64,000 nt of DNA from Kordia sp. (GTDB lineage Bacteria > Bacteroidota > Bacteroidia > Flavobacteriales > Flavobacteriaceae), in contig NZ_JAKVBC010000032.1 in the NCBI RefSeq assembly GCF_022447245.1, positions 1-64,000 of the forward strand. Reading direction: 5' to 3'. The notes below the pieces were generated by a model. The model saw only the letters and a program-made list of their open reading frames with translations. It was not told the origin of the DNA and ran no database searches. The position numbers and the translations under genes were made by a program. Of the stretch, positions 8,377 to 20,652 are shown in pieces (position 1 is the first letter of the stretch; each line of letters begins with the position of its first letter).

Positions 8377-8388
8377 TTTGTTGAATAC

Positions 8389-9078
8389 TTAGACAATGTC
8401 AGTCAAAGTATTTTTTTCATCTTCTAGCATAAATTTAAATGAAAAGTATAGCACAAAGTGATTGCAAAATATCGCAATTACAGTAAAAATCGTCTCGTAC
8501 ATGTACAATTCATTTATGGTAATTATGATATTCATAATTCCTAAGTTAGCAGCCACAATTAACATCCACAAATTCGACTGATTTTTGTTTCTTATATAAT
8601 AATACAATGCTGCCATAAGGTAGATTAGCATTAATAAAACCATAATTGCAAAATACACATAGTCCTCTTTTATCTCAGGATATATCAAACAGATGACTCT
8701 GTAGTAAATGTATAATATAGGAAGGAATATAATCAATAGCTTAAGGTACATTTTGATTGTTGTATTCATTTTTTCATTTTTCAAATACATCAATCGAAGG
8801 TATATTAAATAGAATATTGAAACTAAGATGGAAACTTCTGGCACATATTGTCCGAAGCCTATAATTAAATAAACTCCACTAGAAAGCCCAAAAATAAGCA
8901 CAAGCACATATAAAATACTTATCGGTCCTTTTTTTTCAGTCATATACAGCACAAAAATAGAAACGAACGTAAGTGGATATACAAATAGTAAATTTATTTT
9001 TTCAAAAAAAAGAGCAACCAACAACGAAATAAAAGCTGTTATAAAGAAAGCTAGATATGTTGATTTTATATACTTCAT
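8389..9078 (-). CDS. Multi-pass membrane protein, YhhN-like group (copy 3 of 4)
   Basis: 229 residues with about eight helices. It is clearly homologous to the next gene (copy 4): both have YPLTF/QPFTV, an IYLRLMYxxN loop, ILYIYYxVI, ALYYYxxNK and NLWMLIAAxNLGxMNIII followed by NELYMYETxFTVI. The late NLGxMNIIxxxNELYM segment is the part most like YhhN. It starts 1 bp after the end of copy 4, so the two are co-transcribed. Function unknown. Confidence 0.65.
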   Translation of the reverse strand: MKYIKSTYLAFFITAFISLLVALFFEKINLLFVYPLTFVSIFVLYMTEKKGPISILYVLVLIFGLSSGVYLIIGFGQYVPEVSILVSIFYLIYLRLMYLKNEKMNTTIKMYLKLLIIFLPILYIYYRVICLIYPEIKEDYVYFAIMVLLMLIYLMAALYYYIRNKNQSNLWMLIVAANLGIMNIIITINELYMYETIFTVIAIFCNHFVLYFSFKFMLEDEKNTLTDIV

Positions 9079-9777
9079 TTAACCCATTAAATTTAGAATA
9101 TTATCATCTTCACTGCTATCGTGTAGCATAAACTTCAATATAAAAAACTGTATACATATACTACAAAATACAACAATTACAGTAAAAAAGGTTTCATACA
9201 TGTACAATTCGTTCAAACCTATGATAATATTCATAAATCCTAAATTAATGGCAGCAATTAGCATCCAAAGATTGGCTGAAGTTTTATTTTTAAGGTAATA
9301 ATATAAGGCAGTAATGATGTAACTCAGCATGAAAAACATCAAAAAACTAAAGTATATCATCACATCTTTAAGTTCAGAGGAAATAATTTGAATAACTTTA
9401 TAATAAATATACAGTATTGGGATCGAAATTAGAGAAACATAAAAATACGTCCGAAGTTCTGTTTTCTTCATCACATTGCGTACATACATCAATCGTAAAT
9501 ATATGATATAAAACAATGAAAATAATATAAAAACTGCTTCTAAATAATGCCGCATTCCTAATATGAGCAATATACCTCCAACTAAACCAATTACTTGCGA
9601 GAGTAAGTATAAAAAACTAGCAGGCTCTTTTTTTTCTGTAAAATATATGACTAATATGGTAAATACCGTAAACGGCTGCGCATAAATCAAACTAAACTTT
9701 TCTAAAAATATAGCTACAAGTATTGTTGCTATAGAAGCAAGAATAAAAACTACATGTGTCGGTTTAGTTAAATTCAT
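9079..9777 (-). CDS. Multi-pass membrane protein, YhhN-like group (copy 4 of 4)
   Basis: 232 residues with about eight helices, a close paralogue of copy 3. It is directly downstream of ligA (stop of ligA at 9778) and directly upstream of copy 3, so ligA and both paralogues may share a message. The C-terminus is acidic (DSSEDDNILN). The high similarity to copy 3 points to a recent tandem duplication; copies 1 and 2 are older relatives. Confidence 0.65.
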   Translation of the reverse strand: MNLTKPTHVVFILASIATILVAIFLEKFSLIYAQPFTVFTILVIYFTEKKEPASFLYLLSQVIGLVGGILLILGMRHYLEAVFILFSLFYIIYLRLMYVRNVMKKTELRTYFYVSLISIPILYIYYKVIQIISSELKDVMIYFSFLMFFMLSYIITALYYYLKNKTSANLWMLIAAINLGFMNIIIGLNELYMYETFFTVIVVFCSICIQFFILKFMLHDSSEDDNILNLMG

Positions 9778-11787
<2,010 letters not shown>

Positions 11788-11932
11788 TTATCGGGGATAA
11801 TAACAAATATAACAAACTCTACATTGCTTACAAGAAATTTGGTTAGATTATCCTGTAATATTCAATTAGAATTTAAGTCAACTAGTTTTGACCTAGCTTA
11901 GGAAGCATTCTATTTTCGATTATCGAATACAA

Positions 11933-12586
11933 TTATTTAAAATTCGAATTATAATAATCAACTATTTTTATGAGGTCTTTTTCGAAATCACTAGCATCTA
12001 TTTTTGTTACCAATTCAGAACAATCTGAAAAATACTTCTTTGCTGTTTTTTTGAAGTTTTTAAAAACATTGGCAAAAAACTCATTGCTAGCCACTTTTTC
12101 ATCAGCTCTTTTTATATAAAAGTTATCATAATCTGCATACAAATCACTTTGATTTATATCTGTTCGATCGTTTCCATAGAAAAAATTAGCTTTGAGAGTA
12201 TACAATGAAACCTTGCCTTCTGTGATCACTTTGAGTATTCGCTGTCATTTTTTTCTGACACAAAAACAGTGGCATATTTTACTATTTCACCATCATTTTT
12301 TTTAACCGTAAAAGAACGAAAAGCTTCTTTTTTATATTTTTTCTTTTTCTGTTTTTTTAAAGAATATTTTTCGCATGATAGCAGGAGCACCTCCTAAAGA
12401 CTTCATGGCACTTTCATACTTGATCAGTCCTTTTAAAGTCTCACCATTATTTAACACCAATTCGCCTTCATACCATTTATTTGAAAAAGTACCATTCTCT
12501 CCAAATGTCATTTGAGCAGATGATTCATGAGTACATATTAATAAAAAGCTAGCTAAAATAAATACTGTAATTTTTTTCATCGTCAT
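11933..12586 (-). pseudogene. Broken small exported protein gene (two compensating frameshifts)
   Basis: The 5' part (12332-12586) encodes a signal peptide (MKKITVFILASFLLICTHESSAQ) and a WYEGELVLNNGETLKGLIKYE segment. It runs into a stop after an A-rich run near 12345. The coding sense continues in another frame (KKEAFRSFTVKKNDGE, ATVFVSEKND) to about 12235, then returns to the first frame as VITEGKVSLYTLKANFFYG down to 11933. So two indels of opposite sign fit one exported protein of about 215 residues. The family is not recognised. A read error at the A-run is possible for one of them. Confidence 0.7.
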
Positions 12587-12704
12587 ATATAATTTATTTG
12601 AATTAAAATAGAATATTTTTTGGTAAAATCATTTGAAATAACAAAATATTCTTATTCAAATTCGATCTAAAAATTCTAAAAAAGTTACAAACATTATAAA
12701 AAAA

Positions 12705-14018
12705 TTACGCTAAATATTTTCGCTTCGTATATCCGTAATACATAATGTACGCATAACAAACCAATACAAGAATTAAAGCTACTTTAAATCCTTGAAGGTC
12801 TGAAAATAATCCATACAATGGAGGAATTACTGCGCCACCAACAATTGCAGTACATAATATTCCTGATGCTTGGGGTTTCAATTCGTCAAGTCCATCAATT
12901 GCAAGTGTAAATATTGTTGGGAACATAATTGAATTAAATAATCCTACTGCTAAAATTGCCCACATAGAAACCAATCCTGTAGTAGTCATTGATAAAACAA
13001 TCATAGTTATTGCAAGTATCGCAAAAACACTTAATACTTTAGCTGGCGCTATAATTCGAGTCAAATATGCTCCTACAAAACGACCAATCATGGCTCCAGA
13101 CCAATATAGTGTTACAAAGATTCCTAATAAGGATTTAGGATTTGCATCATCAAACGATTTACTAAACAAATCTGCTACACTATTGGCAATTCCCATCATA
13201 AAATCACTCTCACCTACTACTTTATATAGTTCCATACTCATAAAGTAATCTACCAAATAGCTTCCAATAGACACTTCTGCTCCAACATACACAAATATTC
13301 CCAACGCTCCATACATTAATGGCTTATGAGATAGTAATTTTTTATATCCTTTGTTAGATACCTTTTGCAGCAATTTAGGCAATTTTACAAATAAGAACAC
13401 TACTCCTAGTAACACTGCAAAAGCTCCCAAAATCAAAAAAGGAGATTGTACCGCAGAAGCTTCTGTTGCAAAATATGCTTCTTTTTGCACTTCATTTAGT
13501 TGGGCTAATTGCTCTTCGTTTTTTACATGGCTACTAAGAATAAATAATGCTCCAATAGTCGGCGCAATTGTAGTTCCTAAAGAGTTAAATGCTTGTGACA
13601 AATTTAAACGACTTGAAGCACTTTCTTCAGGTCCTAAAGTAGCCACATACGGATTGGCTGCCACTTGTAAGGTTGACAAGCCTGCTCCAATCACAAAAAC
13701 TGCAATTAAAAAGACACCATAAATTCTAAAATATGCAGCTGGATACATCATAAAACATCCAAAACCTATGACCAACAACCCTAAAATAATTCCTTTCTTA
13801 TATCCAATCTTTGCTAATAATTGACTCGAAGGAATAGAAAACACGAAATATGCTAAAAAGAAAGCCAGCTGAATTAATCCAGATTGAAAGTTAGAGAGTT
13901 CAAATACTTCTTTTAATCTTGGAATTAATGAATCGACCAATACTGTAATAAATCCCCAAAGGAAGAACAAGGTGGTTACAAATAAAAAAGCGCTTTTGTA
14001 CGATTTGTTGGTTGACAT
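12705..14018 (-). CDS. FHS-type sugar MFS permease (FucP/GluP-like)
   Basis: 437 residues with about 12 transmembrane helices. The N-terminal FFLWGFITVLVDSLIP and the AANPYVATLGPEESASSRLNLSQAFNSLGT segment mark the fucose/galactose/glucose-H+ symporter family. It imports a hexose by proton symport across the inner membrane; the exact sugar cannot be told from sequence. Being next to glycosylasparaginase, GH92 and GH20 genes makes import of mannose or GlcNAc from N-glycans plausible (inference). Confidence 0.85.
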   Translation of the reverse strand: MSTNKSYKSAFLFVTTLFFLWGFITVLVDSLIPRLKEVFELSNFQSGLIQLAFFLAYFVFSIPSSQLLAKIGYKKGIILGLLVIGFGCFMMYPAAYFRIYGVFLIAVFVIGAGLSTLQVAANPYVATLGPEESASSRLNLSQAFNSLGTTIAPTIGALFILSSHVKNEEQLAQLNEVQKEAYFATEASAVQSPFLILGAFAVLLGVVFLFVKLPKLLQKVSNKGYKKLLSHKPLMYGALGIFVYVGAEVSIGSYLVDYFMSMELYKVVGESDFMMGIANSVADLFSKSFDDANPKSLLGIFVTLYWSGAMIGRFVGAYLTRIIAPAKVLSVFAILAITMIVLSMTTTGLVSMWAILAVGLFNSIMFPTIFTLAIDGLDELKPQASGILCTAIVGGAVIPPLYGLFSDLQGFKVALILVLVCYAYIMYYGYTKRKYLA

Positions 14019-14203
14019 TTGAATTTGGTGTTAGGTGTTGGTTACTGGTTCAGTTATTTATTTTTTATGTGTTCAAAGTATGAATTGCTAAACTTATAAA
14101 CTTTTTAACTTCTTTTTTGTTAATTCATTAGTAGTGGATTTGTTCGTTGTTTTGCGCGACTCATTACTCTTCACTTTTTTAACTCTTAACTTCTAACTGA
14201 TTC

Positions 14204-15220
14204 CTACTTGGTTTTTATATAAAAATCAGATTTTATGTTTTTGTTTTCGCCTTCTTTGTAAAGGTTATAACTAAAATGTTCATGAATGGAATACGCGCCC
14301 GTTTCTCCTTTTTTATTGACAGCGATATAACCTACTTGAAAGTTTTTGTAATCACTATTAGGTTTGCTTACAATTCGTCGTATCGCTTCTTCACAAGCTT
14401 CTTGTGGCGATTTTCCTTGTCGCATCAATTCTACAATTAAAAAGCTTCCCACGGTTTTTAAAACCTCTTCTCCAAGTCCCGTTGCAGAAGCGCCACCAAT
14501 TTCATTATCTACAAACAATCCGCCGCCAATAATTGGAGAATCTCCTACTCTTCCTGCCATTTTATATGCCAGTCCGCTCGTAGTACACGCTCCAGAGATA
14601 TCACCGTCTTTATCAATTGCCAACATACCAATGGTATCGTGGTTTTCAATATTGATAATAGGCTTGTATTCTGATTTCACTTTCCATTCTTCCCACGCCT
14701 TCCTAGAGTCTTCTGTCAATAGATTCTCCTTCTTAAATCCTTTTTCATACGCAAACTTTTCTGCTCCTTTTCCTACTAACATCACATGCGGCGTATCTTC
14801 CATTACTTTTCTTGCCAATGAAATTACGTGCATGATATTTTGAACACCCAAAACAGCACCGTAATCTCCTTGTTTGTTCATAATGCAGGCATCCAAGGTT
14901 ACATTTCCATCTCTGTCTGGCAAACCTCCTTTTCCGACAGATTGCCCTTTTTCATTGGCCTCTTCAACTCTACAACCTTGTTCTACAGCATCTAATACCG
15001 TTCCTCCATCTTGCATCACTTTTGCCGCAGTTTCAACTGCCAAAGGTGTATTCCATGTTGCAATCACCAAGGGTCTTACAGGTTTTGTAGCATCATTTGT
15101 GCTTGCTAAAGCAGCCTTTTCTGTTGTTTTTTTATCTTCCGCACAAGCGGTCAAGGCACTACCAACAGTTAACCCTAACCCCGTTAAAGCAGCACTTTGA
15201 ATAAACTTTCTTCTTTTCAT
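14204..15220 (-). CDS. N4-(beta-N-acetylglucosaminyl)-L-asparaginase, Tat-exported
   Basis: 338 residues. A twin-arginine start (MKRRKFIQSAALTGLG) is followed by Cys26 in a possible lipobox (TAC). The Ntn-hydrolase fold has the autocleavage site NHDTIGM, giving Thr196 as the new N-terminal nucleophile. GRVGDSPIIGGG and GGASATGLGEE form the substrate-binding part. It cuts the GlcNAc-Asn bond left after proteolysis of glycoproteins, the last step of N-glycan removal. It lies between the FHS permease and two GH92 genes on the same strand. Confidence 0.93.
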   Translation of the reverse strand: MKRRKFIQSAALTGLGLTVGSALTACAEDKKTTEKAALASTNDATKPVRPLVIATWNTPLAVETAAKVMQDGGTVLDAVEQGCRVEEANEKGQSVGKGGLPDRDGNVTLDACIMNKQGDYGAVLGVQNIMHVISLARKVMEDTPHVMLVGKGAEKFAYEKGFKKENLLTEDSRKAWEEWKVKSEYKPIINIENHDTIGMLAIDKDGDISGACTTSGLAYKMAGRVGDSPIIGGGLFVDNEIGGASATGLGEEVLKTVGSFLIVELMRQGKSPQEACEEAIRRIVSKPNSDYKNFQVGYIAVNKKGETGAYSIHEHFSYNLYKEGENKNIKSDFYIKTK

Positions 15221-15342
15221 TTGTGAGTAATTTTAAACGCTGCTTTTCAAGATTTTCAAATTAAATGAATAAAATGAAAAACAGTCAATCGTATTTTGAC
15301 TTCTTTTGATACTATTTAATTGCTATGCTTATTATGAGACAA

Positions 15343-17676
15343 TTATTTCCCTTTGACAGGAGTTTTGCTCATTTCAAAAACTAGTTCGCCTCCATTCATT
15401 AATTCTCCATGCAAAATATAATTTCTGTCAATTTCTTTTCCATCAATAGTTACTTTAGAAACATATACATTTTCTTCGCTCTGATTGATCGTTTTGATTC
15501 TTAATTGCTTCCCATTTTCTAAATTTAGAATCGCTTCTTTTACTAATGGACTTCCCAAGGCATATTGATTAGATCCAGGCGTCACAGGATAAAACCCTAA
15601 ACTACTAAAAATATACCAGGCGCTCATTTGTCCTGCATCATCATTTCCACACAAACCATCTACTCCAGGTCCGTACATTGTACGCATAATCATACGAACA
15701 CGTTCTTGTGTTTTGTAATGCTGCCCTGTCCAATTGTATAAATATGGAATATGATGTCCGGGTTCATTTCCATGCACATAATTCCCTATAATTCCATCTC
15801 TGGTGATATCTTCATGTTTGGCTATGTATTTATCATCCAACTCCATCGTAAACAACGAATCTAAATGTTGCCCAAACTGTTCTTTTCCGCCCATCATATC
15901 AACCATTTTATCTAGCTCGTGTGGAACGTATAATCCATAATTCCAAGCATTTCCTTCTATAAAACCTTGTCCATGCGTATCTAGCGGATCAAAATTTTCT
16001 CTAAATGTTCCATCTGCCAATTTTGGACTCATATAGCCAATTTTTGCATTGTATACATTTTCGTAATACGAGGCTCTTTCTAAAAATTCTTTTTCAATGC
16101 CTGTGTCTCCTGCTTCTTTGGCTATTTGTGCAATACACCAATCGTCATACGCCAACTCTAAGGTTTTAGAAACTGAAGAATGGCTTTTATCATCAGGCAC
16201 ATATTTATATTTTATATAATCGCCTAAACCGTCAAAATACGGAACTTTTGCCGTATTCACAGAAGCCTTTAATGCACGATTTACATCAAAATCTCCAACA
16301 TTCTTAACCTTAGCATCCGCAATTATAGACGCCGCATGATAGCCAATCATACACCAATTTTCATTTGCATAGTGACTCCAAATTGGTAGCATTTTATGTA
16401 CACTTTCATCATGATGCGCCAACATTGATTTTATCATATCATTGTTTCGTTCTTGCTGAATGACATTGAATAAAGGATGCAACGCTCTATACGTATCCCA
16501 AAGCGAAAAAATTGTATAATTAGCAAAGCCGTCCGATTCATGAATATTTTGATCTAAACCTCTGTATTTTCCATCCACATCTTCGTAAAGTATAGGACTC
16601 AGCATGGTGTGATACAAAGCGGTATAAAAGGTTTCTGTGTCAGCAGCTGTCAATAAGGTAGCATCTAGTTTAGAAAGTTCTGCATTCCACTTTTCTTTGG
16701 TTTCTGCCTTTGTTTTCTTAAAATCCCAATGCGGAATTTCGGCAGTTAAGTTCTTCATCGCACCTTTTGTACTGACTGAGGATAAAGCAAACTTTACATT
16801 GATTTCTTCATCTTTTTGGGTGTCGAAATTGAAATAGGCTCGAATATTTTTCCCTGCCATTTCTGGAAAGTTTTCTTCTTCCTTAAATCGTCGGTAAAAA
16901 CCATTGTAGCTTACATTATCATAGTTTTTGTGTCCATAACTTTTAAAAGGTTTCGAAAAAGTCATGGCAAAAAATACTTTTTTGGTTCGTGCCCAACCTC
17001 TTGTCTGACGATACCCTGTTACCAACGTATCATTTTCCACACGAATAAATGTCCATACATTTTTATCGTCATGATGATATACATTATACACCAAATCAAG
17101 TAAAATATGAGCATCTTGTGATTCAGGAAATGTGTATTTATGAAAACCTACACGATCACTCGCTGTTAACTCGGCTTTAATATTGTAATCTTCTAAATTT
17201 ACTTTATAATAACCTGGGCTAGCCTTCTCTGTTTCGTGTGAAAATGTGCTGTAAAAACCTTTTGTTCCCGATTCCGTTTTTATGGGATCAAGTATCAATT
17301 CTCCTGTGGTAGGCATAACCAACAAATCACCTAAATCAGAGTGTCCTGTTCCACTAAAATTAGTGTGTGCAAAACCTATAATTGTAGAGTCTTTATATTG
17401 ATATCCTGCGCAATACTCGTATGTTTTTGAGTTATAACTACCATCTTCCTTAAACATCACTTCCATATTGGTTTGTGGACTCAATTGCACCATTCCAAAT
17501 GGTGTAGTAGCTCCGGGAAACGTATGTCCCATTTTACTAGTTCCTATGATTGGATTTACAAATTTTGTAAAATCTTTTGTCGTTGAAGAAATAGTTTTTG
17601 TGGTATCTACTTGCTTCTCTTTACATCCAAAAATAAGTATCAATCCTAATAAAGTGATCGTTTTTTTCATCATCAA
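15343..17676 (-). CDS. GH92 alpha-mannosidase lipoprotein (shorter copy)
   Basis: 777 residues. The lipobox IFGC gives Cys17. The whole mature protein is one GH92 catalytic unit: VNPIIGTSKMGHTFPGATTPFGM, the GFAHTNFSGTGHSDLGD loop, FSLWDTYRALHPL, GQGFIEGNAWNYG, and the late GNDDAGQMSAWYIFSSLGFYPVTPG region that holds the acidic catalytic residues. GH92 enzymes are Ca2+-dependent exo-alpha-mannosidases acting on high-mannose N-glycans, mostly alpha-1,2 or 1,3. It follows the longer GH92 gene by 11 bp. The exact linkage is not predictable here. Confidence 0.93.
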   Translation of the reverse strand: MMMKKTITLLGLILIFGCKEKQVDTTKTISSTTKDFTKFVNPIIGTSKMGHTFPGATTPFGMVQLSPQTNMEVMFKEDGSYNSKTYEYCAGYQYKDSTIIGFAHTNFSGTGHSDLGDLLVMPTTGELILDPIKTESGTKGFYSTFSHETEKASPGYYKVNLEDYNIKAELTASDRVGFHKYTFPESQDAHILLDLVYNVYHHDDKNVWTFIRVENDTLVTGYRQTRGWARTKKVFFAMTFSKPFKSYGHKNYDNVSYNGFYRRFKEEENFPEMAGKNIRAYFNFDTQKDEEINVKFALSSVSTKGAMKNLTAEIPHWDFKKTKAETKEKWNAELSKLDATLLTAADTETFYTALYHTMLSPILYEDVDGKYRGLDQNIHESDGFANYTIFSLWDTYRALHPLFNVIQQERNNDMIKSMLAHHDESVHKMLPIWSHYANENWCMIGYHAASIIADAKVKNVGDFDVNRALKASVNTAKVPYFDGLGDYIKYKYVPDDKSHSSVSKTLELAYDDWCIAQIAKEAGDTGIEKEFLERASYYENVYNAKIGYMSPKLADGTFRENFDPLDTHGQGFIEGNAWNYGLYVPHELDKMVDMMGGKEQFGQHLDSLFTMELDDKYIAKHEDITRDGIIGNYVHGNEPGHHIPYLYNWTGQHYKTQERVRMIMRTMYGPGVDGLCGNDDAGQMSAWYIFSSLGFYPVTPGSNQYALGSPLVKEAILNLENGKQLRIKTINQSEENVYVSKVTIDGKEIDRNYILHGELMNGGELVFEMSKTPVKGK

Positions 17677-17687
17677 GAACTTTGATT

Positions 17688-20612
17688 TTATTTAATTTCA
17701 ATCTCGTCTACAAACAACCAAGAGCGGCCGTCATGTTTGTATCCTAAATGCCATTCTGGAAGTACGCCAAGTTTTTTAGCAACTACATTTACATAGCGTG
17801 CTTTTCTAGCACTGAAAGATGCCCCAAATTTTTCAACAACAGGATGATCTGTTGGTCTTGGCTCTTTTACCAATTGTCTTTTTAAAGATGTAAAATTCTT
17901 TCCATCTGTAGAAATAAAGAATTGAACTTGTGTTGGTAAGAATATCCACGACTTTTGATCTTTTAAGAAGTTCACGTTGATTTCACTGATATTTTTTTCA
18001 CTGCCTAAATCAACCATAGCAATTACATCTGTATCAAAATATCCTTGCCATGTTCCTGTACGGAAATCTTCAGTTCCTACAATTCCGTCAATCAAAGCAT
18101 TTTGTCCTCCTGCATTGTACTGATTTGCATATTCTGTACCTAATTCAATCTTTAAATTAGGATCAATTTTAAAGAATTCCGTAGTGATTTTTGGACTTTC
18201 ATTTCCTTTGTCATCTGTAGCATACACTGTTAATTTACATGCTTCCGAAATGGTAAAAGGTTTGTCATACATTTTGAATTCAGAATCGTCAATACTATAA
18301 AATATTTCTGCTGGAGTGTTAGGCATTGAAAGTGTCACGTCCGTTTGCCCTTTAAATGCAATGTCACCTTTGGCGATAAATGGCGGCGGTACTATTTTAT
18401 GTTCTATAATTTGAGTAACAGGAATTGCGTCATCTGCTGTTCCCCAATCTGTTGCTGCGTTGGTCATTTCAAACACTAAAGTTCCTCCATTGATGATATC
18501 TTGATGATTGATAAAGGTTTTTGGATGATTCTTCCCGTTTAAGCTTACCGATTTGATATACTTATTCTCTTTCGAAATATTATTCGCGACAATGGTAAAG
18601 GTTTTTCCATTTTCTAAATTAATCGTTGCCTTGTCAAACAACGGCATTCCAATAATATATTCATTATTTCCCGGTGTTACTGAGTAAAATCCTAAACTAC
18701 TCAATACATACCACGCACTCATTTGTCCACAATCTTCATTTCCTGACACACCATCAGGTTCGTTTTTGTATAACGTGGTGAGTATTTGATGTACGTATTC
18801 CTGCGTCTTTGAAGGTTTGTTGATGAAATTATATAAATATGCCATGTGGTGACTCGGCTCGTTTCCATGTGCATATTGTCCAATCAATCCTGTGATATCT
18901 GCTTGATTACGCCCAGAAGTTTCTTGTTTTGCTGTGAATAACTTATCTAACTGCGCTTCTAACTTATCTTTTCCTCCTAACAATTCAATAAAACCAGACA
19001 CATCTTGCGGTACATGAAAGCTGTATTGCCAAGAGTTGGCTTCAGTATAATTAAAGTTGACTTCATACGGATCAAATGGTGCAAACCATGTGTTTCGGAA
19101 ACGTCCGCGCATAAACTGCGTTTCTGGATCAAATACATTCTTATAAAACTGCGCACGTTTGGTAAATGTTTCGTAATCTGCTGTTTTATTCATTGCCTTT
19201 GCCATTTGCGCAATGGTCCAATCGTCATAGGCATATTCTAAGGTTTTAGAAACCGATTCCGATTCTTTCTCCACAGGAATATATCCTAATTCTTTATAGT
19301 AATCTAAACCTAATTTATCACGTGTTGCACTGTGTTTCATAGCTTCAAACGCTTTTTCCACATCATAATCACGAATTCCTTTCATGTAGGCATCTGCAAT
19401 CACAGGAACCGCATGATATCCAATCATACAACCTGTATAGTTTGCGGACAAATCCCAAATTGGCATGATACCTCCTGATTCGTATTTCTTAATAAATGTT
19501 TTGATGAAATCATTCGTACGATCTTGTTCTATAATCGTGTACAATGGATGTGCGGCACGATAGGTATCCCACAATGAGAAAACCGTGTAATGCGTATGAT
19601 CCTTAGATTCGTGAATTTCCAAATCCATATCACGATACCTTCCATCTACATCTTGGTATAAGTTTGGTGCAATCATCGTATGATACAAAGCCGTATAAAA
19701 ATTGGTTTTATAATCTACATCATCACTTTCAATCACAATCTTTTCCAATTGTTGTTCCCAAGTATCTTGCGCTAGCTTCTTAACTTCTTCAAAAGACTTT
19801 GCGCCTATTTCAGCTTCTAAATTTTTCTTTGCACCAGCCTCATCTACAGCCGAAATTCCAATCTTTACAAAAACAGGTTCGTTATTTGGATTGTCAAGTT
19901 CTAAAGCTAACTTATTAGGTGCAATTTCATATTTCCTATTCCAATTCTTTATCGGATGTGAAAACTTCATATGGTAGAATAACTTCTGATTGGTTGCCCA
20001 TGCTTTGGAATGGCGAAATCCTTGAATTTCTGTTTCTGACTCAAACTGAACTGAACTATCTAACAACTCATCACGGTGAATCAAATCAAAAATGACTACT
20101 TGATTTTCTGCCGAAGGAAATGTGTATTTGTGGATTCCGCTACGCTCAGAAACGGTCAATTCTACATCAATATTTGTACTGTCTAAATGTACTTTGTAAT
20201 ATCCAGCTTCTGCTACTTCATTATCATGTGAAAAATGTGCACGATAACCTTCTTTTCCATCTGCTCCATTATTCATAATAGACTTATTTGTTGGCATTAA
20301 CAAAATATCTCCATAATCGGAAACACCTGTTCCGCTTAAATGTGTATGCGAAAACCCATAAATATATTCATCTGAATAGTGATAGCCAGAACAACCGTCC
20401 CAACCATCCAAACGCGTATCTGGACTCAGTTGCATCATCCCAAAAGGCATTGTAGCACCCGGATACGTATGTCCATGCCCACCAGTTCCAATAAAAGGAT
20501 TTACATAATTGATTAAGTCTTTATCTTTTTGAGCAATTTCTATTTTTGGATCTTTCGCACAACTAAAAAATAGCGAAATAACAATAAAAAAGGTAGTGTA
20601 TTGAAGTTTCAT
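17688..20612 (-). CDS. GH92 alpha-mannosidase lipoprotein with C-terminal binding modules
   Basis: 974 residues. The lipobox FFSC gives Cys18. The GH92 catalytic part covers about residues 35-720 (VNPFIGTGGHGHTYPGATMPF, FSLWDTYRAAHPL, NEDCGQMSAWYVLSSLGFYSVTPG). A chitobiase/hexosaminidase-type C-terminal domain follows (PAEIFYSIDDSEF), then an F5/8-type carbohydrate-binding module ending RSWLFVDEIEIK. The same tail type closes the neighbouring GH20 protein. It is the first gene of the leftward unit; GH20 starts divergently 40 bp away, so the two directions may share control. Confidence 0.93.
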   Translation of the reverse strand: MKLQYTTFFIVISLFFSCAKDPKIEIAQKDKDLINYVNPFIGTGGHGHTYPGATMPFGMMQLSPDTRLDGWDGCSGYHYSDEYIYGFSHTHLSGTGVSDYGDILLMPTNKSIMNNGADGKEGYRAHFSHDNEVAEAGYYKVHLDSTNIDVELTVSERSGIHKYTFPSAENQVVIFDLIHRDELLDSSVQFESETEIQGFRHSKAWATNQKLFYHMKFSHPIKNWNRKYEIAPNKLALELDNPNNEPVFVKIGISAVDEAGAKKNLEAEIGAKSFEEVKKLAQDTWEQQLEKIVIESDDVDYKTNFYTALYHTMIAPNLYQDVDGRYRDMDLEIHESKDHTHYTVFSLWDTYRAAHPLYTIIEQDRTNDFIKTFIKKYESGGIMPIWDLSANYTGCMIGYHAVPVIADAYMKGIRDYDVEKAFEAMKHSATRDKLGLDYYKELGYIPVEKESESVSKTLEYAYDDWTIAQMAKAMNKTADYETFTKRAQFYKNVFDPETQFMRGRFRNTWFAPFDPYEVNFNYTEANSWQYSFHVPQDVSGFIELLGGKDKLEAQLDKLFTAKQETSGRNQADITGLIGQYAHGNEPSHHMAYLYNFINKPSKTQEYVHQILTTLYKNEPDGVSGNEDCGQMSAWYVLSSLGFYSVTPGNNEYIIGMPLFDKATINLENGKTFTIVANNISKENKYIKSVSLNGKNHPKTFINHQDIINGGTLVFEMTNAATDWGTADDAIPVTQIIEHKIVPPPFIAKGDIAFKGQTDVTLSMPNTPAEIFYSIDDSEFKMYDKPFTISEACKLTVYATDDKGNESPKITTEFFKIDPNLKIELGTEYANQYNAGGQNALIDGIVGTEDFRTGTWQGYFDTDVIAMVDLGSEKNISEINVNFLKDQKSWIFLPTQVQFFISTDGKNFTSLKRQLVKEPRPTDHPVVEKFGASFSARKARYVNVVAKKLGVLPEWHLGYKHDGRSWLFVDEIEIK

Positions 20613-20652
20613 TAAAATAGATTCGTAGATTTATGGCAACTAATATACTAAA

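Noticed and set aside
8139-8396. Minus-strand 85-codon ORF
   Set aside because: It is the antisense of the clearly DoxX-like plus-strand pseudogene and has no family features.
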